The notes: generated by a model not told the origin, from the sequence alone. A stretch of DNA of 64,000 nucleotides from Amycolatopsis saalfeldensis (GCF_900110575.1 NZ_FOEF01000015.1:1-64000); one strand, 5' to 3'; counted from the first letter of the stretch, positions 23,852 through 32,907 are shown. Numbers and translations are program-made.

Positions 23852-25501
23852 TCAATAGATGTTCGACGGCCGCACCATGCCCTCGGCCAGGTCGCCGAAG
23901 CCGGGGGCCATGATGGCGCCCGGGTTCTGCAGGATCTCCTCGACCACCAGGGTCTCGGTGGTCAGCAGCAGGGCCGCGATGGACGCCGCGCTCTGCAGGG
24001 CCGAGCGGGTCACCTTCAGGGGGTCGATGACGCCGGCTTCGAACATGTCGCAGTACTCGCCGGTCAGCGCGTTGAAGCCGTGGCCCGGTGCGGCGCTGCC
24101 GACCCGTTCCAGGACCTCGTCGCCGTCGTAGCCGGCGTTGATCGCGATCCAGCGCAGCGGTTCGACCAGGGCGCGGCGGACGATGTCGCGGCCGATCGCC
24201 GCGTCGCCGCCGAGGTCCAGACTGTCCAATTCGGACCGGGACTGGACCAGGGCGGTGCCGCCGCCGGCCACGATGCCCTCTTCGATCGCCGCGCCGGTGG
24301 CCGACAGGGAGTCCTCCACCCGGTGCTGCTTCTCGCGCAGCTCGACCTCGGTGGCCGCGCCGACGTGGATCACCGCGACACTGCCGGAAAGGCGCGCGAT
24401 CCGAGCCTGGAGGTTGTCCTGGTCGTGCTCGTTGTCGGCGCGCTCCAGCTCCCGCTTGATCTGCTCGATCCGCGCCGACACCACCGCATCGGCACCGGCG
24501 CCGCCGACCATCGTGGTCGAGCCCTCGGTGATGGTGATCCGGCGGCAGCGGCCCAGCTGGTCGAGCCGCACCGCGTCGACGCTCTGCCCGGCGTCCCCGG
24601 TGATCACCTCGCCGCCGGTGTACACGGCCAGGTCGGCCAGCTCCGCCAGGCGCCGGTGCCCGAAGCCGGGCGCCCGCACCACGACCGAGCGGAAGGTGTT
24701 GTGCACGTTGTTCGCGACCAGCATGCCCAGCGCCGGCCCGTCCACCGTCTCGGCGATGATCACCAGCGGCTGCTGCGTCCTGGTCACCTGCTCGAGCACC
24801 GGCATCAGCGTCTGCACCTTCGAGATCTTCTCGTTGGTGAACAGGATGTACGGGTTCTCGAAGACCGTTTCCATCCGGTCCTTGTCGGTGGCCATGTAGG
24901 GCGAGATGTACCCGTTGTCGAACTCCACGCCGTCGGCGAAGTTGACCTCCAGCCCGAACGCGTGCGACTCCTCGACCGTCACCACGCCGCCGAGCCCGAC
25001 GCGGCCCATCGCCTCGGCGATGATGTCGCCGATCTCCGGGTCGTTGTTGGCCGAGAGGGTGGCGACGTGCGCCAGGTCGGCGCTCTCGGTCACCGCGCGG
25101 GCGCGCTCCTGCAGCACCTCGACCACCCGGCCGACGGCCTTCTGGATGCCCGCCTTGAGCAGCTGCGGGTTCGCGCCGTCGTCGACGGCGAGCAGGCCTT
25201 CCCGCACGATCGCCTGTGCCAGCACGGTGGCGGTGGTGGTGCCGTCGCCCGCGACCCCGTTGGTCTTCATCGCCACCTCCTTCACCAGCTGCGCGCCCAT
25301 GTTGGCGAACGGGTTGCGTAGCTGGATCTCCTTGGCGATGGTGACACCGTCGTTGGTGATGGTCGGCGCCCCGGTGAGCTTTTCGATCACGGCGTTGCGG
25401 CCCTTGGGGCCGAGCGTGACCTTCACCGCGTCGGCGAGCGCGTTCACGCCCGATTCGAGCAGCTGCCGCGCTTCGACGTTGAACCGCAGGTCCTTGGCCA
25501 T
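23852..25501 (-). CDS. groEL: GroEL-type chaperonin of the propane monooxygenase cluster
   Basis: This 549-residue GroEL/Hsp60 has the ATP-site motif DGTTTATVLAQ (about 87-97) and KVTLGPKGRNAV near the N-terminus. Instead of the GGM-rich tail of housekeeping GroELs it ends in MVRPSNIY. No groES is adjacent. Such GroELs stand at the end of soluble di-iron monooxygenase operons of the Mim/Prm type and are needed for folding of the large hydroxylase subunit. It follows the alcohol dehydrogenase gene by 49 bp. Confidence 0.93.
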   Translation of the reverse strand: MAKDLRFNVEARQLLESGVNALADAVKVTLGPKGRNAVIEKLTGAPTITNDGVTIAKEIQLRNPFANMGAQLVKEVAMKTNGVAGDGTTTATVLAQAIVREGLLAVDDGANPQLLKAGIQKAVGRVVEVLQERARAVTESADLAHVATLSANNDPEIGDIIAEAMGRVGLGGVVTVEESHAFGLEVNFADGVEFDNGYISPYMATDKDRMETVFENPYILFTNEKISKVQTLMPVLEQVTRTQQPLVIIAETVDGPALGMLVANNVHNTFRSVVVRAPGFGHRRLAELADLAVYTGGEVITGDAGQSVDAVRLDQLGRCRRITITEGSTTMVGGAGADAVVSARIEQIKRELERADNEHDQDNLQARIARLSGSVAVIHVGAATEVELREKQHRVEDSLSATGAAIEEGIVAGGGTALVQSRSELDSLDLGGDAAIGRDIVRRALVEPLRWIAINAGYDGDEVLERVGSAAPGHGFNALTGEYCDMFEAGVIDPLKVTRSALQSAASIAALLLTTETLVVEEILQNPGAIMAPGFGDLAEGMVRPSNIY

Positions 25502-25550
25502 GGCTGTCCCTTCCGTGGAGAGGTTGTGGTCGCGGTTGAACCTTCCGCGG

Positions 25551-26576
25551 TCAGGGCACGAGGATGGCCCGGCCGCGCACTAGCCCGTTGTCCAGATCGT
25601 CGAGCGCCCGGCCGAAGTCGGCCAGGGGATAGGTGCTGGTGTGCAGCGAGACTTTCCCGCGCGCGGCGAGCACCATCAGCTCGGCGAGGTCGTTGTAGGA
25701 ACCCACGAGGTTGCCCACGAAGTTGATTTCGGTGGAGATGACGTCGATCGTCGGCACCGTCAGCGTCCCGCCGTAGCCGACCACGTAATAACTCCCGGCA
25801 CGCCGCAGCATCGCCACGCCGGCTTCGATCGCGCCCCCTTCGCCCACGAAGTCGACGACGGCTTCCGCGCCCTCGCCGCCGGTGAGCTCCAGCACCGCCT
25901 GGGCCTCCGAGCCGTCGGCCACCACCAGGTGGTCCGCGCCCAGTTCGCCCGCGAGCTTCAGTGCCTCCGGCGACCGGTCGACCACGATCAGCTCGGCCGG
26001 GGAGATCGCCTTGAGCACCTGGATGCCGATGTGCCCGAGCCCGCCCGCGCCGATCGACACCACACGTTCGCCGGGCCGCAGCTGCGCGGCCGCCTTGCGG
26101 GCCGCGTGGTACGCCGTGAGACCCGCGTCGGCGAGCGCCGCCACGTCCGCCGGAGCCAGCGAGGAGTCCAGCTTGACCACGGCACGCGCGTTGGTGCGCA
26201 AGTATTCCGCGTACCCGCCGTCGCTGTCGATGCCGGGGAACAGCGACTGGACACAGTGGACGTCGTCGCCCGCCCGGCAGGCCTTGCACAGCCCGCAGGT
26301 GGCGAGCGGGTGCAGGATCACCGGGTCGCCGACGGCCACCGAAGTCACCGCTTCGCCGACCTCCGCCACCCAGCCCGCGTTCTCGTGGCCGAGCGTGTAC
26401 GGCAGCGTGACACCGGACTTCTCCGCCCACTGGCCCTCGATGATGTGCAGATCGGTGCGGCACACCCCGGCGCCGCCGATCTTCACCACGACGTCGAGCG
26501 GCCCGGTCGCGTGCGGGTCCGGGACCTCGGTCAGCTCTGGCGTGCGGTCGTAACCGCGGAGCTGGACCGCCTTCAC
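25551..26576 (-). CDS. zinc-dependent NAD(P) alcohol dehydrogenase
   Basis: This 341-residue MDR-family alcohol dehydrogenase has the catalytic-zinc ligands CRTDLH and GHENAGWV. The structural-zinc Cys cluster is CGLCKACRAGDDVHC (about 93-107), and the Rossmann motif is GAGGLGHIG. In propane and acetone oxidation clusters it oxidises the alcohol made by the monooxygenase (2-propanol, or a phenolic alcohol) to the ketone or aldehyde. Its start overlaps the stop of the DUF59 gene by 4 bp. Confidence 0.9.
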   Translation of the reverse strand: MKAVQLRGYDRTPELTEVPDPHATGPLDVVVKIGGAGVCRTDLHIIEGQWAEKSGVTLPYTLGHENAGWVAEVGEAVTSVAVGDPVILHPLATCGLCKACRAGDDVHCVQSLFPGIDSDGGYAEYLRTNARAVVKLDSSLAPADVAALADAGLTAYHAARKAAAQLRPGERVVSIGAGGLGHIGIQVLKAISPAELIVVDRSPEALKLAGELGADHLVVADGSEAQAVLELTGGEGAEAVVDFVGEGGAIEAGVAMLRRAGSYYVVGYGGTLTVPTIDVISTEINFVGNLVGSYNDLAELMVLAARGKVSLHTSTYPLADFGRALDDLDNGLVRGRAILVP

Positions 26577-27304
26577 GGCGAAACCTCCTCACGCGCGGTG
26601 CGGGTCTCCGGGTAACGCGTGTGCAGCAAACCGCGGCACAGCCCCGAATTCCCTTCGATGCTGACCCGCACCGCCTTGGCGAACCGCAGCCGGCCGGCCA
26701 CGCGCTCGGGCGCGACCGCCTCGCCGTCGTCCTCCACCAGCAGTGGCGAGCCGGGTTCGGTGGACAGGCCCAGCTCGGCCCGGCGCCGCAGCAGGCTCTC
26801 GCGCTCCGGCGACTCCGGGACGTCGCCGAGCCGGCCGCCGGACAGCGCGTCGACCTGCCAGCCCTCGCCGACCAGCCGGCGCACCGCCCGCTCCAGGCAG
26901 GCCAGGTGCGCCTTGCGGCGGAAGGTCAGGCGCAGCTCGGCCAGCTCGTCGTCCGCCTGCCCGGGAAACGATCCGCTGAAGCCGGACGACGCGGCGACCC
27001 CGGCGTTGATCTCCTCGGCCGCGAAATGGTCCTCGAGCACCACTTCCACCGTGCCGACGCTCGGCAGCGCCAGCACCGCGTCATGCGCGTCCGCCACCAT
27101 CAGGTAGGCGAAGTTGGGCGCACAGAAGTAAGTCGGCAGCCGCAGCCGCACGGCGACGGCGTGGCCACCGTCGTCGTGCAGCCGCACCTGGACGTCCGAG
27201 ACGAACCCGAGGCCGGTGATGGGCTCGTCGAGCTCCGGGTCCACCACGGTGGCCAGCGCCCGCCAGACCCGCGCGGTCAGTGTCTCGCTCGTCGCTGCGG
27301 TCAT
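26573..27304 (-). CDS. MIP18/DUF59 family metal-sulfur cluster assembly protein
   Basis: This 243-residue protein has an N-terminal MIP18 (DUF59, PaaD-like) domain: VDPELDEPITGLGFVSDVQV, then VRLRLPTYFCAPNFAYLMVA with a Cys. A C-terminal domain of about 130 residues is typical of the version in propane monooxygenase operons. It presumably helps insert iron or an Fe-S cluster into the monooxygenase components. It overlaps the amidohydrolase gene and the dehydrogenase gene by 4 bp each. Confidence 0.82.
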   Translation of the reverse strand: MTAATSETLTARVWRALATVVDPELDEPITGLGFVSDVQVRLHDDGGHAVAVRLRLPTYFCAPNFAYLMVADAHDAVLALPSVGTVEVVLEDHFAAEEINAGVAASSGFSGSFPGQADDELAELRLTFRRKAHLACLERAVRRLVGEGWQVDALSGGRLGDVPESPERESLLRRRAELGLSTEPGSPLLVEDDGEAVAPERVAGRLRFAKAVRVSIEGNSGLCRGLLHTRYPETRTAREEVSP

Positions 27305-28347
27305 GCCGGCACCCTGGGAGCCGAGCCGACCGCCTCACCGGAGTCCGCGGGCGCGCCCGCCAGCCCGGCGGTGACCTCCGCGGGCACCTCGATGTCGTAG
27401 AGCTTGGCTGCGTTCAGGCCGAGGATCTTCTTCTTGATCTCGGGGGTGAGCGTGCCGTACTCGCTCTGCATGTCCTCGGGGATCTGGAAATCCACAAAGG
27501 ACTCGACCAGCCACTTCGGCTGCCAGATCGCGTAGTCGCTGGCGAAGGTGATCCGGTTCTCGTCCAGCCAGTACAGCAGCTCGCCGATGATCTGCGCGAA
27601 GTACCGCGGGCGGGTGTGGATGAACGGCATCGCGACGGCCAGGCCGCCGTAGACGTTCGGCTCCTGCGTGGCGATCCAGCAGAAGTCCTCCAGCCGCGGC
27701 AGGCCGACGTGCTCGATGATGAAGTTCAGCTCCGGGAACGCGCTGGCCGCGTCGTCCACGTCGGCCACGTCGAAGGCGTCGCGGTTGAGCGGGTAGATCG
27801 TCGGTCCCTTGTGGACGTGGACGTTGCGGATCCCCAGCTGCTCGCACTTCTCCAGGTAGCGGTAGGCCCACGGGTCGGACAGCTTCCAGCCCTTGGAGTC
27901 GCCCTTCCACTCGGCGGTGTAGAGCTTGACGCCCTTGAGGTTCCAGCGCTCCGAGAGCGCTTCGAGCTTGTCCAGGCCGGCTTCGCCGTCACGCGGGTCG
28001 AAGGCACCGTTGACGATGAACTTGCCGGGGTTGTGCTCCGAGACCGCGCCGTCCTGCTCGGTGGTGTTGAAGCCGTTGACGTAGAAGTCGCTCAGGTACG
28101 TCGGCTGGAAGATGGCCTTGTCCACGTAGCCCTCGGTGAACAGGTCGTTCAGCAGCGTCTCCTCGGAGTACTTGCCGAACTTCTCCAGCGTCCACACCCA
28201 TTCCGACGGGCTGAGGTTGCGGTGGTAGTCGTAGAAGCACTCGATGAAGCCCTTGCCGTACCGGTTGGCCTGGTTGGCCGGGCTGCCGTCCCAGAAGTGC
28301 ACGTGGCTGTCGACGATGAAGTAGCTTTCGCCGTCCTTGCGATACAT
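27301..28347 (-). CDS. amidohydrolase family protein of the propane monooxygenase cluster
   Basis: This 348-residue TIM-barrel amidohydrolase (amidohydro_2 type) has metal-binding DSHVHFWD at about 13-20, HVHKGP in the middle, IEHVGLPRL, and an active-site Asp in FASDYAIWQP. A gene of this family is a constant part of prm/mim operons, and in mycobacteria its loss affects growth on propane or acetone. The exact reaction is not established; an assembly role has also been suggested. It lies 84 bp after the coupling-protein gene. Confidence 0.87.
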   Translation of the reverse strand: MYRKDGESYFIVDSHVHFWDGSPANQANRYGKGFIECFYDYHRNLSPSEWVWTLEKFGKYSEETLLNDLFTEGYVDKAIFQPTYLSDFYVNGFNTTEQDGAVSEHNPGKFIVNGAFDPRDGEAGLDKLEALSERWNLKGVKLYTAEWKGDSKGWKLSDPWAYRYLEKCEQLGIRNVHVHKGPTIYPLNRDAFDVADVDDAASAFPELNFIIEHVGLPRLEDFCWIATQEPNVYGGLAVAMPFIHTRPRYFAQIIGELLYWLDENRITFASDYAIWQPKWLVESFVDFQIPEDMQSEYGTLTPEIKKKILGLNAAKLYDIEVPAEVTAGLAGAPADSGEAVGSAPRVPA

Positions 28348-28431
28348 GGGGATCCCTTTCTCGGGTGGTGCGGGGGGCCGGGGCGCGTCGCGCCGCCCCG
28401 GCCCCCTCGGTGAACCGGTGTCGGGCGCGGG

Positions 28432-28782
28432 CTACTCGACCGGTTCGAGATCGAAATCGATGTACTCGGCGGCGTCCTCCGGATTGGCGAACAGGACCGT
28501 CTCGTCGTCGAGGTGGACCATGCGCCCGTAGTGGGTCGACATGATCTCCTCGAAGTCGGGCTGGCCGAAGTCGAAGCCGATCGCGTCGGAGATCTCGTCC
28601 CAGTTGAAGACGACCTTGTTCTTGCCGTCGACGCGGATCATCGACGGGTACTCCGCGACCGTGACGCCTTCCTTGCGGCGCATCACATCCGCCACCACGT
28701 AGCCGTTCTGGTTGTTCATCAGCGTCACGCCGCACATGTTCGAGGCCGTGCGGTCAACGGTGTACTGCCTGCTCGCGGTCAT
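28432..28782 (-). CDS. prmD: propane monooxygenase coupling protein
   Basis: This 116-residue MmoB/DmpM-family protein starts MTASRQYTVDRTASNMCGVT, with the conserved VADVMRRKEGVTVAEYPSM and DEISDAIGFDFGQPDFEEIM segments. It binds the hydroxylase and tunes electron transfer and substrate access. It is cofactor-free. Its ATG overlaps the stop of prmC by 4 bp. It has the usual length for the family. Confidence 0.92.
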   Translation of the reverse strand: MTASRQYTVDRTASNMCGVTLMNNQNGYVVADVMRRKEGVTVAEYPSMIRVDGKNKVVFNWDEISDAIGFDFGQPDFEEIMSTHYGRMVHLDDETVLFANPEDAAEYIDFDLEPVE

Positions 28783-29882
28783 GAAAGCAGTCCTTTCGGC
28801 TCGTCGAGGGACAGCTCGTCCAGCAGGGTGCGCAGGCCGGTCACCGACGCGTCCCAGGAGTCGGCGAAGGTGACGACCTTCTCGTGCGGCTGCGACCAGA
28901 TCGGCTGCAGCGCCTTGGCCGCGGCGGTGGCCACCGGCACCCACTTCTCCAGCCAGGAGGCGAGCACCTCCTTGTTGTGCGCGGAGTGGGCCGCGTCGTT
29001 GGTGAGCATGGCGAACAGCACGCGGGTGTAGCTGCGGTCCCGCTCGTAGTCGTGCTCGCCCGCGCCGACCAGCGTCGGCGTCACGTAGTCGCCGTTGCGC
29101 GCGGCCACCTGCATCACCAGGTGGCTGCGGAACAGCACGCCCACCAGCTGCTCGAACACCACGTTGGCGGCGAACAGCGATTCGGCCCAGTCACCGATCG
29201 CGGTGAGCCGCTCGACGGCCTCGCGCACGCCCTGCCACGCCGGGTCCTCCTGCCAGACCGAGCGGTGCACCGCGCCGTCGAAGGGGACGTCGGACTCGCT
29301 CAGATCCAGGTTGTAGAGCGCCAGGTCCTGGGCGAAGCGCAGCTTGTGCGCGGTGTTGACGGCGATGGCGTTGTTGATCATGTTCGTCGGCGCGGACCGC
29401 TGCTCCGAGCAGAACACGTGCATGCCGAGGCCGTGCTCGGCGTGCATCCACGCGCCCAGGTGCCGCTCGACGAAGCGCGCCCAGGTCGGCGTCCAGTTGT
29501 GGTAGGCGCCGGCCTTCTTGGCGTTCTCCAGGTTGAGCTGGATCTGCCGGACCACGTTCGAGTTGTTCCGGTAGATCGTCTGCTCCCACTCCTCGTTGGG
29601 GTCGAGGAACTGGTGCCAGTCGGACGACTTGAGCGCCGTCCACTCCTTCGGGTAACCGCCGGGGCCGTCCGCGAAGCCGTAGATCCAGCCCTGGGAGAGG
29701 TGGCGTTCCGGGTCGGGCTGGACGTCCATCGTGACGTCCTCGTACATCGTCGCGCGGAGCTTGCGCGGCTTGAAGTAGTTGTAGCTGCGGCTCGTCGAGC
29801 TCGGGAAGTCCAGCAGCCCGGCTTCGGCGCCGGTGAATTCCGGCTTCGGGAAGCTCTGCGGGGCCTTTTCCGTACTGACCAT
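28779..29882 (-). CDS. prmC: propane monooxygenase hydroxylase small (beta) subunit
   Basis: This 367-residue protein belongs to the ferritin-like beta subunits of soluble di-iron monooxygenases (PrmC/MimC/TmoE-like). It has FPSSTSRSYNYFKPRKLRAT near the N-terminus, and the helical core includes WARFVERHLGAWMHAEHGLG and AINTAHKLRFAQDLALYNLD-like segments. It lacks iron ligands and stabilises the alpha subunit. The ATG at 29882 follows AGGTG with 5-base spacing; a GTG two codons upstream is possible. It lies 54 bp after prmB. Confidence 0.92.
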   Translation of the reverse strand: MVSTEKAPQSFPKPEFTGAEAGLLDFPSSTSRSYNYFKPRKLRATMYEDVTMDVQPDPERHLSQGWIYGFADGPGGYPKEWTALKSSDWHQFLDPNEEWEQTIYRNNSNVVRQIQLNLENAKKAGAYHNWTPTWARFVERHLGAWMHAEHGLGMHVFCSEQRSAPTNMINNAIAVNTAHKLRFAQDLALYNLDLSESDVPFDGAVHRSVWQEDPAWQGVREAVERLTAIGDWAESLFAANVVFEQLVGVLFRSHLVMQVAARNGDYVTPTLVGAGEHDYERDRSYTRVLFAMLTNDAAHSAHNKEVLASWLEKWVPVATAAAKALQPIWSQPHEKVVTFADSWDASVTGLRTLLDELSLDEPKGLLS

Positions 29883-29936
29883 GAGCACACCTCTCTGTGT
29901 GTGTCGGCCTGCTTTCGGGTGGTGCCGTCGCCTGAG

Positions 29937-30986
29937 TCAGTCGTCCGCGGCGGCGGTGATCGTGAACTTGTCGTAGAAGACCTGCTCGCCCGGCACGCCC
30001 ATGCTTTCCAGCAGGGGCAGCGCCGCGTCGACCATGGGCGGCGGGCCGCACAGGTAGACGTCGCAGTCCGCGAGGTTCGCCTCCCGGCGTTCCAGCACTT
30101 CGGTGACGAGCCCGGTTTCGCCCTCGCCCTCGCCCGGCCAGCCCTCGGGCGCGCTCTCGGAAAGGCAGGGCACGAAGGTGAAGTTCGGCAGCCGCCGCGC
30201 GAGGTCCGCCATCTGCTCGAGGTGGAAGAGGTCCCGCTCGGTGCGGGCGCCGTAGTAGTACACGGCCTCCCGCTCGTTGCCGCTGTCCGCCATCTGCTGC
30301 AGCAGCGAGAGGATGGGCGACATGCCCGCCCCGCCGCCGACGAACACCAGCCGCCGGTCGGAGCTGACTCGCAGGGTGAACGTGCCGTACGGCCCGGTCA
30401 CCGAAAGCGGGTCGCCCGCGGCCAGTGTTCCCTCCAGCAGCCCGGAGAACTTCCCGCCGGGGTAGCGCTTGATGATGAACTCGAGCACCCCGTCGGCCAC
30501 CGTCGTGTTGGCCATCGAGAACGACCGGTGCTCCTCGGTGCCGGGGATGGCGATGTCGACGTACTGCCCCGGGTGGAAGCGCAGGCCGGCGTCCGGGTCC
30601 AGCTTCAGCCGCACGAGCGAGATGTCGTGGGTGAGGCCGGCGATCGACTCCACCGTGGTCCCCGCCGTGACGACCGGCAGGCCGGACCGGATCATGTCCT
30701 CGTCGTAGTTGACCAGCTCGATTTCGAGGTCGGAGTACGCGTGCCCGCGGCAGAGCAGCACGTAGCCTTCCTCGTTCTCGTAGTCGGCCAGCGCGAAGGT
30801 GGAGTACCGGTCCATCTGCAGGTCGCCTTCGAGCAGGAAGGACTTGCACGCCGAGCACTGCCCCTCCTTGCAGCCGTGCATGAGCATGACGCCCTGCCGG
30901 AAGGCCGCGTTGAGGATCGTCTCGTCCTCGTCGGCCTCGATGTCGATGCCGACGGGTTCGAACCGGATCTTGTGCTTCTCGCCCAT
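29937..30986 (-). CDS. prmB: propane monooxygenase reductase (2Fe-2S, FAD, NADH)
   Basis: This 349-residue protein has an N-terminal 2Fe-2S ferredoxin domain with Cys39, Cys44, Cys47 and Cys79 (CKEGQCSACKSF...LLCR). An FAD-binding domain with RSFSMANT (about 155-162) and an NAD-binding domain with FVGGGAGMSPILSLL and VYLCGPPPMVD follow. It moves electrons from NADH to the di-iron hydroxylase. A hairpin stands in the 95-bp gap between prmA and prmB. Confidence 0.93.
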   Translation of the reverse strand: MGEKHKIRFEPVGIDIEADEDETILNAAFRQGVMLMHGCKEGQCSACKSFLLEGDLQMDRYSTFALADYENEEGYVLLCRGHAYSDLEIELVNYDEDMIRSGLPVVTAGTTVESIAGLTHDISLVRLKLDPDAGLRFHPGQYVDIAIPGTEEHRSFSMANTTVADGVLEFIIKRYPGGKFSGLLEGTLAAGDPLSVTGPYGTFTLRVSSDRRLVFVGGGAGMSPILSLLQQMADSGNEREAVYYYGARTERDLFHLEQMADLARRLPNFTFVPCLSESAPEGWPGEGEGETGLVTEVLERREANLADCDVYLCGPPPMVDAALPLLESMGVPGEQVFYDKFTITAAADD

Positions 30987-31015
30987 GGACGGCCTTCCTG
31001 GGGATGGGGGCGCCC

Positions 31016-31052
31016 ACCGGGGCGCCCGGGACTCGAACCCGGGCACCCCGGC
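31016..31052 (-). other. 15-bp hairpin between prmA and prmB with tRNA T-arm-like loop
   Basis: Two 15-base arms (31016-31030 and 31038-31052) pair with two wobble positions around a 7-base loop. Read on the minus strand, the loop and inner stem are CCGGG-TTCGAGT-CCCGG, which is a textbook tRNA T-arm. No acceptor, D or anticodon arm is present, so it is not a tRNA gene. It probably acts as an RNA processing or stability element, or a partial terminator that lowers reductase output relative to prmA. Confidence 0.6.
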
Positions 31053-31081
31053 GGGAACCGGTTCAGGGTGCGGTCTTGCGG

Positions 31082-32719
31082 TCAGGCCACCGTGACGTTC
31101 GGGTTCGCCCGGTACGCCGCGACGTGCGCCTCGCGCTCGGCGTCCGACATCTTGTTGAGCGCGATGTTGGGGCTGCCGAAGGGAATGCCGCGGACGTCGT
31201 CGAGCGTCCAGAGCTTCTTCGCGTCGTCGAGGTTCAGGTGCGGCTGCGGGATCAGGGTCTTCCCGTCGTCGCGGACGTAGCCCAGGTCGGAGATGATGTC
31301 GGCGAGGTCCATCCCGTCGTACAGCGTCTCCCACTCGCGCTTGCCCGTGAGCCGGCCCATGTTCGGCGTCTCGCGGCCCTCGTACTCGCCGCGGAACGCG
31401 GTGGTGTCGGTCCAGGCGCAGGTCTCCGAGCAGTAGGTGCGCCACTGGCCGTCGACCTTCTCCACCACCATGTCCTCGCGGATCAGCGCGGGGACCATGC
31501 AGGTCCAGCAGCGGTGCGGGTACTCGTAGCCGACGTCCTCGAAGGCGATCGGCTTGTTCTTGCCCGGGTAGCGCAGCCGGCTGTAGGCCTCCCACCACTT
31601 GCCGAACTGGTTGTACCAGCCCGGGTACTTCGACTCGAACCACTCGAAGTCGGTGTCGGTCATCGGGTCGATGCGCCAGTAGTTCACCGGCCAGCCGGTG
31701 GCGAAGAACTGGGCCACGCGGTGCACGTAGAACCCGTTGATGATCCGGTCCCAGGCCTGCTCGACCAGGTCGTGCGGGATCTTCAGGCCGTACTTCTCCA
31801 GCGGGATGAGGTAGCTGCGGTAGTAGTCGTCGTAGATCCACCGGCGCCACATCTCGGCGTAGCTGTCGCGGTCCTTGCGGCGGTCCTTCGTGCCGTACTC
31901 GATGAAGGTGCCGATCGCGGCGTCCACCACGCAGTGGTTGTTCCACCAGGCGTAGCGCAGGTCCCGCTCCAGCAGTTGCCGGTTGTCCTCGTCGGCCAGC
32001 GCCATCAGCAGGATGGAGTAGCCGTTGCTGATGTGGCGCGACTCGTCGGACTGCACCGAGTGGAACACCGTCGGCAGCAGGTAGTCGCCGTTGGCCGCCG
32101 CCTCCGAGGGCATCGCGACGAACAGCGTGTTGGTGAACGCGGTCTCGGCGACCACCGTCAGGTAGATGTTGGCCGCGGTGATCGCGTCACCAGTGATGAA
32201 CCCCTCGCCGAACTGCCGCCCGATCGTGCCCGCGTAGTTGTTGGAGAACGCCTTCTCCGTGATGTCGAACCCGGCCGGGTCGATGTAGTGGTTCATGTAG
32301 AGGCGCTTGAGGTTCATCTGGATCGTCGAGTGCCGGACCTCGTCGATCATCTGCACCGCGAGGCCGTTGTGCACCTCGGGGTTGGGCACCGCGTCGATGG
32401 CCATCGGCATCGCGCGGGCCGCGGAGATCTCCGGGAACGGGATGATCGACAGGAACAGCTTCTGCCATTCCATCCACCGCTCCTGGACCTGGCGGAACAT
32501 GTTGCCGCGGATGGCGCCGTCCATGGCGCCGAAGACGCGGTTGTCCTTTTCCTCCTCCATCGGGAAGTACGAGCGGAGGATCTGCTTCAGCGGGTCCTTC
32601 TTGGGTGCCTTGTCGAACTTGTAGTCGGTGCCGAAGCGCTTCGCGGGGGTCGCGAAGGTCGGTTCCCACGACAGTTCCGTGATCTTCTTGTGGGCCTTGC
32701 TCAGACTTTGTCGACTCAC
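31082..32719 (-). CDS. prmA: propane/phenol-type soluble di-iron monooxygenase, large hydroxylase subunit
   Basis: This 545-residue alpha subunit has all six di-iron ligands at family spacing: Glu97 (PFPEISAAR), Glu127 and His130 (DEVRH), Glu192 (VVAETAFTN), and Glu226 and His229 (DESRH). It belongs to the Prm/Mim group that oxidises propane, acetone, phenol or similar small substrates. The GTG at 32719 follows GGAGGTACGGC. It is the first gene of the minus-strand operon and is divergent from a Fis-type regulator, with a perfect palindrome between them. Confidence 0.94.
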   Translation of the reverse strand: MSRQSLSKAHKKITELSWEPTFATPAKRFGTDYKFDKAPKKDPLKQILRSYFPMEEEKDNRVFGAMDGAIRGNMFRQVQERWMEWQKLFLSIIPFPEISAARAMPMAIDAVPNPEVHNGLAVQMIDEVRHSTIQMNLKRLYMNHYIDPAGFDITEKAFSNNYAGTIGRQFGEGFITGDAITAANIYLTVVAETAFTNTLFVAMPSEAAANGDYLLPTVFHSVQSDESRHISNGYSILLMALADEDNRQLLERDLRYAWWNNHCVVDAAIGTFIEYGTKDRRKDRDSYAEMWRRWIYDDYYRSYLIPLEKYGLKIPHDLVEQAWDRIINGFYVHRVAQFFATGWPVNYWRIDPMTDTDFEWFESKYPGWYNQFGKWWEAYSRLRYPGKNKPIAFEDVGYEYPHRCWTCMVPALIREDMVVEKVDGQWRTYCSETCAWTDTTAFRGEYEGRETPNMGRLTGKREWETLYDGMDLADIISDLGYVRDDGKTLIPQPHLNLDDAKKLWTLDDVRGIPFGSPNIALNKMSDAEREAHVAAYRANPNVTVA

Positions 32720-32892
32720 GCCGTACCTCCGTTGGGATCGGTCGTCGGCAGTTCCTGGCTCGGCTTGGTTCGCGCCGCTCGCGGTGGTGACCCGGTCCCC
32801 GTGACAGCGGTGTGCGCCGCCGGGCACCGGATGCAGCTCGCACGTCGCCGTCCGGATGAGGAGGACTACATCGCGAGTAGCATGTGATGGCG

Positions 32893-32907
32893 GTCTCAAT
32901 TTGAGAC
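32893..32907. promoter_or_regulatory. palindromic operator upstream of the prm operon and its regulator
   Basis: GTCTCAA-T-TTGAGAC is a perfect 7-bp dyad with a single central base. It lies in the 280-bp spacer between prmA (start 32719) and the regulator gene (start 33000). It is AT-richer than its surroundings. A Fis-type helix-turn-helix dimer would suit such a compact dyad, so it is the likely site of the adjacent regulator. Confidence 0.6.

Noticed and set aside
23310..23855. Open frames of 110-181 codons through the minisatellite on both strands.
   Set aside because: The period of 30 bp keeps all frames open, and the products are low-complexity decapeptide repeats. This is better explained as non-coding repeats.
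31016..31052. A possible tRNA gene because of a perfect T-arm.
   Set aside because: There is no acceptor stem partner, D arm or anticodon arm within 90 bases, so only a hairpin is claimed.
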